From Stenotrophomonas sp. ASS1 (GTDB lineage Bacteria > Pseudomonadota > Gammaproteobacteria > Xanthomonadales > Xanthomonadaceae), in NCBI RefSeq assembly GCF_004346925.1, contig NZ_CP031167.1, positions 1,694,001-1,758,000 on the forward strand: 64,000 nucleotides of DNA, in the 5' to 3' direction. Under the pieces are notes generated by a model that ran no database searches, was not told where the DNA came from, and was given only the letters and a program-made list of their open reading frames with translations. Each line of letters starts with the position of its first letter. Within the stretch, counting starts at the first letter, position 1. Below, one piece after another: positions 36,843 through 45,178 of this stretch. Made by a program: the position numbers and the translations under genes.

Positions 36843-36906
36843 CTGCGCCCACCTTGCCCGTTGCCGCCATGGCAGAATGCCGGGCAGTCCACAGAGGGGT
36901 CAGGGA

Positions 36907-37581
36907 ATGAGCATGCTGGACGCGGTCAGTCAGTGCTGGTGGTTGGGGGAGACTTGCGTCCCACAATGGGAAGCATGGGCCGCTGCAGCCGGCATTGCTG
37001 CGGTTGTTACTACTGCTGTTCTGGGCATCGTCACGTACAGACTCGGAAAGGCCGCAAATCGCGCTAGCGACGTAGCAGTTCGAATTTCTGGACATCAGGC
37101 AAATAAACAATCGCAGCGGGAAGAAACCGAGCGACTTCTTGTGCTCGTGCAGATCACGTCCGAGGTATCGATGAATGCCGGCCTGCTGGGTCATCTCCTG
37201 GGCATCCTGAGCCAAGAGAACAGCGAAGCCGTCTTCGTTGCAGACAAGAACTTCCAGAACCGTATTTTCGGCAGGTTGAACAAGCTTTCTTTCCCGTCGA
37301 AGGAAAGTGTCCGAGATCGCTTGCACTACTTGGACAGACGGACGGCCGCATGCTTCCTTCGCGCGGTAGGGATGTTTGAACTCTTGCAGAGCGGCGAGAA
37401 ACATAGGGATGGAACTGAGACACAGGATGAGTTGCGAGCGGGGTTCAGAGCCCTGTGCGCAACTATTCCTTGGGTCATTGAGGACCTGCGTGTTGTGGAA
37501 GCAGAGGGTGTGGCTGCCGTCAACCGACTGGGCCTCAATAAGAAACTGGACGATTGGCCGTTTGGCAACGGCAATAATTGA
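36907..37581 (+). CDS. Counter-oriented membrane-anchored phage protein (cassette 1)
   Basis: A 224-aa protein read against the leftward operon. N-terminus MSMLDAVSQCWWLGETCVPQW, then one hydrophobic segment (AAAAGIAAVVTTAVLGIV), then a cytoplasmic, mostly helical domain. The first 30 residues match the protein at 41824, and 13 bases of upstream DNA (CATGGCAGAATGC) are identical and equally placed. It behaves like a moron cassette. Function unknown; roles in superinfection exclusion or defence are guesses. Confidence 0.7.
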   Translation: MSMLDAVSQCWWLGETCVPQWEAWAAAAGIAAVVTTAVLGIVTYRLGKAANRASDVAVRISGHQANKQSQREETERLLVLVQITSEVSMNAGLLGHLLGILSQENSEAVFVADKNFQNRIFGRLNKLSFPSKESVRDRLHYLDRRTAACFLRAVGMFELLQSGEKHRDGTETQDELRAGFRALCATIPWVIEDLRVVEAEGVAAVNRLGLNKKLDDWPFGNGNN

Positions 37582-37666
37582 GAGGGCGCAGTGGTTCAAG
37601 CCTGCGGGTGGCTCAGAGATTAATGCCGTAGAGTGGGCTTTGAGACGTGCAGCGGTGAGCAGCTGG

Positions 37667-37945
37667 TCAGCCATGGGGCTCAGCCTTCTCCGCCTTCTCG
37701 ACGGCTTGTATGATCGGCGTCACCAGACGCACGAACGTCACCCATGGATGCGGGTCGGAGGTCGACGCTACGGCGCAGCCCTGCGCGTGCTGGAACTTGA
37801 AGTGTGCGTAGTTGGTGAGCTGAGCCCGGCCGCACTTGCGACAACGAATGTAGTCGCCATCCATGTTCCAGCGCCCTGAAAACTCGCAGAGCGCTGCGTT
37901 CGCTTCGTACAGCTCGCCACTTGCGATGTACTTGGGGTCAGCCAT
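37667..37945 (-). CDS. Phage zinc-ribbon-like protein (92 aa)
   Basis: Contains C-x2-C (IRCRKCG) and a later H-x8-C/HAQGC, a plausible single zinc site, after MADPKYIASGELYEANAALCEF. It overlaps the previous gene's end by 8 bp. The target is unknown. Confidence 0.65.
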   Translation of the reverse strand: MADPKYIASGELYEANAALCEFSGRWNMDGDYIRCRKCGRAQLTNYAHFKFQHAQGCAVASTSDPHPWVTFVRLVTPIIQAVEKAEKAEPHG

Positions 37946-38846
37946 TGCCCACCGCCTGGCTGTCGATCATGCCAAGTAGCTCGGTGAACGCGAACCGGTA
38001 GGCCTTGTGGTCCGGGTGCGACGAACAGTCGGCGGCGTCTTCCGCCCATACCAACGCATCCCGGAACTGGCTCAGGTCCGCGGCCTGCGCGGGCGGGGCG
38101 GCGTAGAGGCGATGAACTCCGTCAGGCATCGGAGAGCAGTAGAGGATGTGATTCAGCCTGCCGTTCCTCCAATGCGAAGTAACCACCGCCTCCTGCCCCA
38201 CCAGCTGTCGGTCCCCCTTCTCGCTGCAGAATTCCGTTGCTTCGCCCAGAGCAACGCTATCCTGTTGCTGGGCCGGCTGGCGGGCGGCGAGTGCGGCAGC
38301 AGCCTCGCGGCAAGCATTCCAGCCTCGGTTGTACATGCGCGCATCGTGCTGCTCGCCGATGGGTTCATCCCCACGTAGCGGCTGATCCTCACGGAGCGGC
38401 GGCAGCGCATCCCCCTGACCACCCGGGGAGGGCTTGGCGGAGAGGGCGGCTACGGCTGCCCGCACGGCTGCGCGGCGCGCGATGCCTTCGAACGGCAGAC
38501 CTTCTGCGCCTGCGGAATACGCATCAGCCAGGATGGCGTCGATCTCCGGCCAGGGAGCATCCCCCAGTCTCACCCTCCCACCGGGCCGCACTTCCGCCAG
38601 GGTGGGGCGAGAACCGTCACCGCGCCATTCGGTGATGGCATTCCAGAAGGCGCGCGCTGCATCGTCCAGATTCGCGCCCTCCGCGATCACAACCTCGCCG
38701 CTGGGCTTGATGCGAACCACTTCGGGATCACCAAACACCACGTCTGGGGTCTGTTTGGTGAAGCGGACACCGCTGATCAGGCCGTGCTGGTTCACCAGCA
38801 GCCGCACCTGGGCCTGCGGAGGTTGAGTCGTGTCGTCGGTGCTCAT
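37938..38846 (-). CDS. Phage protein of unknown function (302 aa)
   Basis: Acidic protein without signal or membrane segment. It contains YNRGWNACREAAAALAA, a helix often found in phage proteins of Xanthomonadaceae and pseudomonads, and a short C-terminal domain. Overlaps neighbours on both sides (4-8 bp). No catalytic motif is recognised. Confidence 0.65.
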   Translation of the reverse strand: MSTDDTTQPPQAQVRLLVNQHGLISGVRFTKQTPDVVFGDPEVVRIKPSGEVVIAEGANLDDAARAFWNAITEWRGDGSRPTLAEVRPGGRVRLGDAPWPEIDAILADAYSAGAEGLPFEGIARRAAVRAAVAALSAKPSPGGQGDALPPLREDQPLRGDEPIGEQHDARMYNRGWNACREAAAALAARQPAQQQDSVALGEATEFCSEKGDRQLVGQEAVVTSHWRNGRLNHILYCSPMPDGVHRLYAAPPAQAADLSQFRDALVWAEDAADCSSHPDHKAYRFAFTELLGMIDSQAVGNG

Positions 38847-39178
38847 GCTTTCTTCTCCAGAACGAAGGTGGGGTCGATCTGCCAGCCGGCCTCGCGGGCC
38901 CCGAGCAGGCGCAGTTCGTTGGTGTCGAATTCGTCAAGGCCGAGCATCTTTGCGGCCAGTTCGATGTGCTTCGGGGAAATGGGTCGGTCGCGGTAGAACA
39001 GGTCGTAGACGTTGTGCTTCGAGCAGCCCCAGACGTCGGCCAGGTCCTGCATGCGTTTGCCTTCCTCCAGGAGGTGGCGCTTCAGGTGCGAGCGCACGCT
39101 GTCGATCGACCGGGGGATACGGATTGGACGGCCGCCTGCGGCCATGCCGTTGTTGGCGTGCTGGCGACGGGCTTTCAT
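38843..39178 (-). CDS. Phage helix-turn-helix protein (111 aa)
   Basis: The middle (about 38-85, KRMQDLADVWGCSKHNVYDLFYRDRPISPKHIELAAKML) is a recognisable Xre/lambda-type helix-turn-helix pattern. ATGA overlap with the methyltransferase gene upstream. Probably an early-gene regulator; its target is unknown. Confidence 0.7.
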   Translation of the reverse strand: MKARRQHANNGMAAGGRPIRIPRSIDSVRSHLKRHLLEEGKRMQDLADVWGCSKHNVYDLFYRDRPISPKHIELAAKMLGLDEFDTNELRLLGAREAGWQIDPTFVLEKKA

Positions 39179-41331
39179 GCGGCCTCCGCCAGCGGCGCAG
39201 CAGCCGCATCCAGATTTGCCTCAGCAAGTGCGCGCAGCGGAGGCGGACTGACGCTGTTGCCCACCATGCGCACCTGCGCGGTGGTCTTCAGAGGCTTGTC
39301 GTCTGCAGTGCGATCGATGATGTAACCGGTCGGGAAGCCCTGTGCCCGGAACAATTCGTGGGGCTTGAGCATGCGCAGGCCGATGTCCACGATCACGTAC
39401 GGCACGCCCTGGATGTGGACGGTGACCAACGCCAAGCGGTCCTTGGTCGTGATGGTGTCCACGGGATCGTGCAGATCGACCGCGATGCCGCTGCCATAGT
39501 ACTTCACCAGGAAGGCGGCGACGCGCAGCGCACCGGCCTCCTGTTCCGGCGTCAGCTCGGACAGCTCTGCGCTGACCAGCCTCTGCTGGCTGCCGCTGGC
39601 GGTGATGGTGCTGACGGGATCACGGGCATCGTTGCCGGCGCCCTGGTAGAAGCCACCGTTGGCCTGCTCCAGGAAGGCAGTGGCCAGCGCGTGGTGCTCG
39701 GCCTGGGCAGCCACAGTGGTGAGCGGCGTACGTGCGTCGGCACCGACCATGTTCCGCCGTAAGGTCACCAGCGAGGCAGCGGCTACGCCGAGAGCGTGCG
39801 CGGCGCCGGCCGGGCGCGCGGCACCAGCACCAGAGGTGATCGTGGGCACAGGCTCGGTGGCAGGAGTGCCGATGCTGTCGCCTCGGAACTTGACCAGGTG
39901 CGGGGCTGCCACCGCATGCTTCACGCCGCCGGCAACCACCGTGCCCAGCGGCTGCTGCAGGTCGAGCGCACGCGGAGCCTGGCCCTCACGCTCGCCATAG
40001 TCGGTCTGCACCAACGTTGGCGCCACCAGTGCGGTGTCTGCCTTCGTGGTCATCGTATAGAGAGGTTCACCGCCTGAGCGCGGCTCGGACTGGCCGGCCC
40101 GGCCGCCGACGCCGGCAAGGATGGGCGTCACCACAGAGAAGTGGCCACCCTTCACCCCTGCGCAGACGGTGCGCAGCGGCTCGTCGGCGGCCATCGTGCG
40201 CTGGTTACTGGCGTTGGCATGCTCGGCGATGAAGGGCGCCAGCTCAGGCACTGCCAGCATCAGCTCACCACGGTTGGCCGCGGTAATGGTCTTCATGGGC
40301 TCATGGATGCTGTTGATCCGGTCCGCGCCCTGGTGCGTCACCGGCACGATGAACGGATCCGCCGATTCGATGACGTGGCGCATGACGCCCTTGGCGACGC
40401 GGCGCATGGTGGCGTCAGCCAGTGGACGGGCGCGGGTGAAGATGGAGGGGCAGGGAATAGAGAAGTCCAGGCAGTCTGCGGCGGTCACGCGGGCCATCTG
40501 TCCAGGCGCATCGCCATGGGTGGCCTGCGGCCAGGTGATGGCTTCCCGGTCGCGGCGAGCCAGCAGGAACAGGCGTTCGCGGCTGGTGCCGGCGCCGTAG
40601 TCGCTCGCGACCAGTTTTCTCCACTCGACCACGTAGCCCAGCGCACGCAGCGCGGCGACGAAGTGACGCCAGGTGCGGCCGGCGTGACGCTTGTCGGGCA
40701 CCAGCAACTGGTTCCAGACCGGCACGCGCTCGCCCGACGCCGCGACCTCGGTGCGCACGTGCACGCGCTCAGTTTCGACCTCTCCGGTCTTGCGCTTGAC
40801 CTCGCGGTCTTCGAACACCGCCTTGAAGACCCGGCCGGTTTCCTTGCAGCGCTTCGCAACCAGCGGTCCCCAGGTGAGGATCTGCCAGACGTTCTCCATG
40901 GAGATGATGCGCGGCGCGGTGTTGGTGCCGTTGAGCGCATCTGCGCGGCGAAGCTGACCGACCCACTTCAGCACGACCCACGACAGGGCCCGGGTCTTGC
41001 GGCTGCGAGGCTGGCCGCCCTTGGCCTGGCTGAAATGGGTGCAGTCCGGGGAGGCATGGAACCAGCCGATGGGGCGGCCGGCCACGTCCACGCGCGGGTC
41101 GGCGTGCCAGATGTCCTCGCGGTGGTGCTGGGTGAGCGGGTGGTTCGCGGCGTGCATGCCGATGGCGAGCTCGTCGTGGTTGTACGCCAGGGCGGGGTCG
41201 ATACCGAGGGCCTGCTTGAGGCCTTCGCTGGCGCCGCCGCCGCCGGCGAACAGGTCGACCACGATTTCGCCTTGGCGCAGGCGGGAGCGCTGCGGGGCGG
41301 GGAAGTTGAAGGATCGGGAGCCGTCAGCCAT
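39175..41331 (-). CDS. Phage DNA (cytosine-5) methyltransferase with repeat-rich insert
   Basis: A 718-aa enzyme. Motif I is VVDLFAGGGGAS (24-35); motif IV is SPDCTHFS with catalytic Cys97 (PDC instead of the usual PPC); motif VI is MENV; motif X region is RMVGNSVSPP at the end. Between them (about 340-635) lie some eight copies of a P-x2-T-(I/V)-T/A unit followed by a short (L/V)V-x-P strand. It probably methylates phage DNA to evade host restriction. No cognate endonuclease is adjacent. Confidence 0.88.
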   Translation of the reverse strand: MADGSRSFNFPAPQRSRLRQGEIVVDLFAGGGGASEGLKQALGIDPALAYNHDELAIGMHAANHPLTQHHREDIWHADPRVDVAGRPIGWFHASPDCTHFSQAKGGQPRSRKTRALSWVVLKWVGQLRRADALNGTNTAPRIISMENVWQILTWGPLVAKRCKETGRVFKAVFEDREVKRKTGEVETERVHVRTEVAASGERVPVWNQLLVPDKRHAGRTWRHFVAALRALGYVVEWRKLVASDYGAGTSRERLFLLARRDREAITWPQATHGDAPGQMARVTAADCLDFSIPCPSIFTRARPLADATMRRVAKGVMRHVIESADPFIVPVTHQGADRINSIHEPMKTITAANRGELMLAVPELAPFIAEHANASNQRTMAADEPLRTVCAGVKGGHFSVVTPILAGVGGRAGQSEPRSGGEPLYTMTTKADTALVAPTLVQTDYGEREGQAPRALDLQQPLGTVVAGGVKHAVAAPHLVKFRGDSIGTPATEPVPTITSGAGAARPAGAAHALGVAAASLVTLRRNMVGADARTPLTTVAAQAEHHALATAFLEQANGGFYQGAGNDARDPVSTITASGSQQRLVSAELSELTPEQEAGALRVAAFLVKYYGSGIAVDLHDPVDTITTKDRLALVTVHIQGVPYVIVDIGLRMLKPHELFRAQGFPTGYIIDRTADDKPLKTTAQVRMVGNSVSPPPLRALAEANLDAAAAPLAEAA

Positions 41332-41788
41332 GGTGTTCTCCAGTCAGTTCGGCGCGCAGCTGCTCAATGCGCGTGCGCCAGTAGTCGATGGTTTCGTCGC
41401 TGCTGCTGCGCAGCGTTTCGTGGTGCCCGAGGGCATTTGCGGCGGTGACCAGGTCATCGACCAGGCCCGGCCGGGTGGTGCTGGTGCTGCCGCTGCCGCC
41501 GGCGCGCAACTCGGCCACCTCGGCCTGCAGTTGCTCGATCTGCTCGTTCGCTTGGGTCAGCCACTGCCGATAGGCGTCCTTCGTCGGCTGCCGCATGCGA
41601 GACGGAACGCCCGGATCCTTCGGCGCCGGCACCAGCACCAGGCCGCTCACCCCCCGGGCCTCGCGGCGGGCTTCGGCGAGGATCTCGCGCAGGTCGTCCT
41701 GCACTTTGCGGTCCTCGCCCTGGGCAACGGCGGCGGCCACAGCGCGCTCCAGCGCGTAGACCCGGTCGTTCGGATGGATGTAGGTCAT
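41324..41788 (-). CDS. Phage coiled-coil protein (154 aa)
   Basis: Helical protein with heptad-like stretches (ANEQIEQLQAEVAELRAG and YWRTRIEQLRAELTGEH). Its end overlaps the methyltransferase start by 8 bp. Its start, 41788, lies inside the 13-bp block that precedes the counter-oriented gene at 41824. No function assigned. Confidence 0.65.
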   Translation of the reverse strand: MTYIHPNDRVYALERAVAAAVAQGEDRKVQDDLREILAEARREARGVSGLVLVPAPKDPGVPSRMRQPTKDAYRQWLTQANEQIEQLQAEVAELRAGGSGSTSTTRPGLVDDLVTAANALGHHETLRSSSDETIDYWRTRIEQLRAELTGEHHG

Positions 41789-41823
41789 GGCAGAATGCGC
41801 TCCAACAGGGACGGGGGGTTGGT

Positions 41824-42426
41824 ATGTCGATGCTTGACGGGCTGAGTCAGTGCTGGCGGCTCAGCGAAACGTGTGTGGTGAACTGGGACGCATGGGCCGC
41901 GATTGGCACTGTTGCTGCGGTGTTCACGGCGGTGTTCGCGCCAGAGATTCAGCGGCTTCTCGTCCGAAAAAAGACGAACGCGTTGTTTGCCTTGGCGTAC
42001 AGGACGGACCTGTTCGCGGCGCTTGATACGGTTGAACGTCTTCGCAGGAAGTACCCCTTCGGAACGGGGACCGGAGATGCTTTCGCCGCTGAGGCATTGC
42101 TCTTGACCGATGAGAGCTTCCGCGCAGCGCTTACCCAGGATGCGAACGCTCTCGAGGTCCTTATGGTTCGGGATGTGGATCTCACGAAGTGGCCGGGCGT
42201 GGACGTTCGGCTGGCGGCCAAAGTTGCTCTCGCAATAGAAACCACTAGGAACCTGCACAAGCTGTACACCAACCTGGCGGTAGCCGGTCGAGACGGCGAG
42301 GCAGGCCCCTACTTCTATGTGGCCGAGCACGTTGGCAAGCTCGCCGCAGAGCATCTTTCCGATGCGGATAGCGATGTTGATCTGGCCATCAGGCCGATCA
42401 CGAAGAGCGATCAGGCTGAGATCTGA
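41824..42426 (+). CDS. Counter-oriented membrane-anchored phage protein (cassette 2)
   Basis: A 200-aa protein with N-terminus MSMLDGLSQCWRLSETCVVNW, a hydrophobic segment (IGTVAAVFTAVFAP) and a soluble helical domain. It shares the N-terminal pattern MSMLDxxSQCWxLxETCVxxWxAWAA with the protein at 36907, while the C-terminal domains differ. It is set between two leftward genes with tight borders (start of 41788 and stop at 42441). The opposite-strand ORF over the same span is judged a shadow. Confidence 0.7.
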   Translation: MSMLDGLSQCWRLSETCVVNWDAWAAIGTVAAVFTAVFAPEIQRLLVRKKTNALFALAYRTDLFAALDTVERLRRKYPFGTGTGDAFAAEALLLTDESFRAALTQDANALEVLMVRDVDLTKWPGVDVRLAAKVALAIETTRNLHKLYTNLAVAGRDGEAGPYFYVAEHVGKLAAEHLSDADSDVDLAIRPITKSDQAEI

Positions 42427-42440
42427 GACCTGAGCTGCCA

Positions 42441-42698
42441 TCACGCGGCCACCCCCAGAGCCAGCAGGTCGATGTCGTCCACCTTGTCGCGAAGGTAGCG
42501 GCGCGCGCGGCGCAAGTGCCCGGCGATCACCGCGCGGTCCTCATGGGCGAAGAACGTCAGCACGTGCATGTGCATCGCACGGCGGTGGTCGCGGCGGTAC
42601 AGGCGCCAGGTAACGGCGCTGCCGTCCGTGGTCGGGAACCGGCCCCAGGCGAAGCCCAAGGTCTCCTTGGGCGCGCGACGGGCGATGTGACGGCTCAT
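42441..42698 (-). CDS. Phage protein of unknown function (85 aa)
   Basis: A basic small protein: MSRHIARRAPKETLGFAWGRF, with TWRLYRRDHRRAMHMHVLTFF. Four-base ATGA overlap with the gene upstream. No family recognised. Confidence 0.6.
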   Translation of the reverse strand: MSRHIARRAPKETLGFAWGRFPTTDGSAVTWRLYRRDHRRAMHMHVLTFFAHEDRAVIAGHLRRARRYLRDKVDDIDLLALGVAA

Positions 42699-42943
42699 GA
42701 CTGCACCTCTCGGCGACCGGCAGCACCGATGAACCGCGCCAGCCGCTCATAGACGCGCTGCAGGTGCTCATCGCTGGACCAATGCCAGCTGTGGAAGCCA
42801 TCCGACTCGTCGCCCGTTTCTGCGGGGTATTTACGGTCCAACAGTGCACGCGCTTCGGCCCGCACTGCTGAGCGCCTCGACAGGTAGCGGCGGCCCTTGG
42901 TTGGAGCGAGGTAGACCGTTGCGGCGATGGGTTGAATGCGCAT
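42695..42943 (-). CDS. Phage protein of unknown function (82 aa)
   Basis: Starts MRIQPIAATVYLAPTKGRRY and is rich in Arg and aromatic residues. It is part of the chain of small early genes. Confidence 0.6.
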   Translation of the reverse strand: MRIQPIAATVYLAPTKGRRYLSRRSAVRAEARALLDRKYPAETGDESDGFHSWHWSSDEHLQRVYERLARFIGAAGRREVQS

Positions 42944-42945
42944 GG

Positions 42946-43161
42946 TCAGCCTGCCTTCTTCCCAGCGCGGCGCCCGTGGCCACCCTCAACCACCTGGCGG
43001 CGGCTGATCGTGCTCTTGTCGATGCCGGTGGTGCCCAGGACCTGGACCTTGCCGCCGGCGGCTTCGAAGCGCGCGATGTCGCTGGCCAGCTTCTGCCGGT
43101 CCTGCTCCTTTTCGCGATCGGTTGCGCCGCTGAAGACGGGCTTCACGTGGATGCTGGTCAT
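42946..43161 (-). CDS. Phage protein of unknown function (71 aa)
   Basis: MTSIHVKPVFSGATDREKEQ; helical charged middle, C-terminal TTGIDKSTISRRQV and basic tail. ATGA overlap with the next upstream gene. The C-terminal segment could be a degenerate helix-turn-helix. Confidence 0.6.
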   Translation of the reverse strand: MTSIHVKPVFSGATDREKEQDRQKLASDIARFEAAGGKVQVLGTTGIDKSTISRRQVVEGGHGRRAGKKAG

Positions 43162-43451
43162 GCTGCTGCTCCTTCGTAGACCCAGCGGCGCACGGTCCCG
43201 AACGGGACACCCAGCGCGGCACTGATCTGGTTGACGGTGTTGCCGCTGGCCCGGAGCTGACGGGCGCGGCGTTTGGTAGTGACCGGCCAGTACCGGGCGT
43301 GAGGCTGGCGCGGTACCGGCATCCCTTGGCAGCGGGCCATGTCCTGGACCGCGCGGGGCGAGCGCCCGAGGGCAGCCGCGACGGTCATCGCGTCGCGGCC
43401 CTCCATCTGGCGCAGAACCCGCAGTTCGCTGGTGCGCCAGAGTTCCATCAT
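43158..43451 (-). CDS. Phage helix-turn-helix protein (97 aa)
   Basis: Two tandem HTH-like segments are visible: MTVAAALGRSPRAVQDMARCQG and ASGNTVNQISAALGVPFGTVRRWV, as in DNA-binding proteins of the Myb/SANT-sigma70-region-4 kind. It starts at 43451 (or 43448) overlapping the exonuclease stop. Probably an early regulator. Confidence 0.65.
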   Translation of the reverse strand: MMELWRTSELRVLRQMEGRDAMTVAAALGRSPRAVQDMARCQGMPVPRQPHARYWPVTTKRRARQLRASGNTVNQISAALGVPFGTVRRWVYEGAAA

Positions 43452-45178
43452 GCGGCCAGCGGGTAGCTGTTGGCCGCGTCCTGCAGGCCCTCGATCATGG
43501 CCCGGCACATGGCCGGGAACTGCGCCTGGTCGTACAGCTTCGCCGAGCCGGTGGCGTTGATCGGCTTGAACCCCAACATGGCCAGCCCATCGGCGCTGAT
43601 CGACAGCGGGGCGATGCGAGCGTTGATGTCGCCGAGCTTGATCTTGACCACCTCGCGCGGCGCTGCGGCGGGTGTCGGAGCGCTGGCCACTGCCGTCGCC
43701 ACGGTGCGCACCGGAGCCGCTGCCGGGACGGCTGCCGCAGGCACGGGCTGCTGCTCGGCCGCTGCCGGCTGTGCAGCCTGAGCTGCCTGGGCGGCCTGCT
43801 CTGTTGCCGCCTTTTGCGCGCGAGCCTCCTCCTCCTTGCGGATCTTCTCGCGCTCGGCGTCCAGACGCTCCTGCTCCGCCTGCCGATGTTCGGAGATCCG
43901 GGCAGCAACCAGGTTGCGCAGATCGTCCGGCGCCTTGCTGGCGCACAGCTGCACACGGTCGGCGAACAGGGTCGCGTAGTCCGGATGCTCAGCCAGGATG
44001 GCGATGTTGGCGCGGATACGGTCGGCCGCCTGGCTGGCGGTAATCTTGGCATTGGTAGCAACCGCGTCGACCGCATCCTGCATGCTGGTGAAGGAACGCT
44101 TGCCCTTGATGGCAGCCTGCAGATCTGCGACCAGTGTGGCCGGCATCGGCACAGCATGCGCGCCCAGCGTTTCGTTGATTCCCTGGATGTGGTCGATCAC
44201 CGCGCGCCGAGCGTTGTTGCCGATCTCGGTACGGCGTTCATCCTTCCGCTTCGCCACCAGCTTGTCCAGTTCCAGCCGGATCTTGCGCGTCTCGGCGGCC
44301 ACGTCGTCCATCGTGCGGAACACCGCATCGATGTCGGCTGTCTGGCCCAGAACCTGCTGCTTCGTCGCCTCGATGCGTTCCTCGACGCCCTTGCACCAGG
44401 TGACCGTCTTCTCGGCGTCGGCGAAGTCCTCATCGGACTGCAGTTCCCGGTTGATCGAGCCCAGCACCGCCAGCGCGTTTTCCTTGAATTCGGCCAGGTT
44501 GGAGGCGGTGACCATGCCGGTGACCTGGATGCTCAGCGCCGGAAGGGTCTCTGGAGCGCGGCCGACCGGCACAGGCTCGCTGGCCGGGCCCGGCTCGAAA
44601 GCCGCAACGTCTGCCTCCAGCTGCGCCCAGCCTGCGACGATGCGCGCACGCAGCTCCGGGTTCGGCGTGTACCAGCAGTGCCGCTCCTCGACTAGGTCGT
44701 CACCGCTCCACTTCGACGCCATGAACAGCACGCGCTCGGCGCCGCTGACCATGGCCTGGTGTTCCATCTGCACCTGGTAGTGCAGCGGCAGGCAGGCGTC
44801 GCCACCGTCCACCGGCATGGCCAGGCGCAGGTCGTCGTTGAGCGACTTGTGCTCGAAGGCCTTGTCCTCCAGCAGGGTCAGGCCGTCGAAGCTGGCCGAG
44901 TACTTGCCGTCGACGCCGACGCAGGGATACAGCTCCTCGCCGATGATCTGCTCGGCCAGCGGCCGGGCCAGGTCTTCGAAACGGTGGCCGTCGGCGAAGC
45001 GCTGCAGGGTTGCTGCGTCGTGCTCGATGGTCGCGCCGGTGGCGAACTCGCGCAGCAGCTGGCTGCGGGTCTTGTACGGGCTGCAGCCCATCATGGCCGG
45101 CGCGTCGCTGGCGTTGAAGTGGGTGGCGCGGTGGGCATGCCATTCCGGCGTGCCCTGGATCAGGTCGACGGTGATCAT
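43448..45178 (-). CDS. YqaJ-type recombination exonuclease with long C-terminal extension
   Basis: A 576-aa protein. The first 230 residues are YqaJ/lambda-exonuclease-like: GTPEWHAHRATHFNASDAPAMMG, YSASFDGLTL with EDKAFEHKS (metal-binding Asp/Glu-x-Lys) and HYQVQMEHQAMVSG. The extension has charged helices, an Ala/Pro-rich linker (about 440-525) and a C-terminal LGDINARIAPLSISADGLAMLGF domain that recurs in phage proteins. It should resect dsDNA ends for phage recombination together with the preceding gene. Confidence 0.85.
   Translation of the reverse strand: MITVDLIQGTPEWHAHRATHFNASDAPAMMGCSPYKTRSQLLREFATGATIEHDAATLQRFADGHRFEDLARPLAEQIIGEELYPCVGVDGKYSASFDGLTLLEDKAFEHKSLNDDLRLAMPVDGGDACLPLHYQVQMEHQAMVSGAERVLFMASKWSGDDLVEERHCWYTPNPELRARIVAGWAQLEADVAAFEPGPASEPVPVGRAPETLPALSIQVTGMVTASNLAEFKENALAVLGSINRELQSDEDFADAEKTVTWCKGVEERIEATKQQVLGQTADIDAVFRTMDDVAAETRKIRLELDKLVAKRKDERRTEIGNNARRAVIDHIQGINETLGAHAVPMPATLVADLQAAIKGKRSFTSMQDAVDAVATNAKITASQAADRIRANIAILAEHPDYATLFADRVQLCASKAPDDLRNLVAARISEHRQAEQERLDAEREKIRKEEEARAQKAATEQAAQAAQAAQPAAAEQQPVPAAAVPAAAPVRTVATAVASAPTPAAAPREVVKIKLGDINARIAPLSISADGLAMLGFKPINATGSAKLYDQAQFPAMCRAMIEGLQDAANSYPLAA

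Noticed and set aside
36835..37674. A 279-aa minus-strand frame over cassette 1
   Set aside because: Only the first 31 codons lie outside the plus-strand gene. The rest is antisense to it. The start may be the remnant of a disrupted gene.
41785..42444. A 219-aa minus-strand frame over cassette 2
   Set aside because: The plus-strand protein has an N-terminus shared with another gene and a membrane helix; the minus frame has neither.
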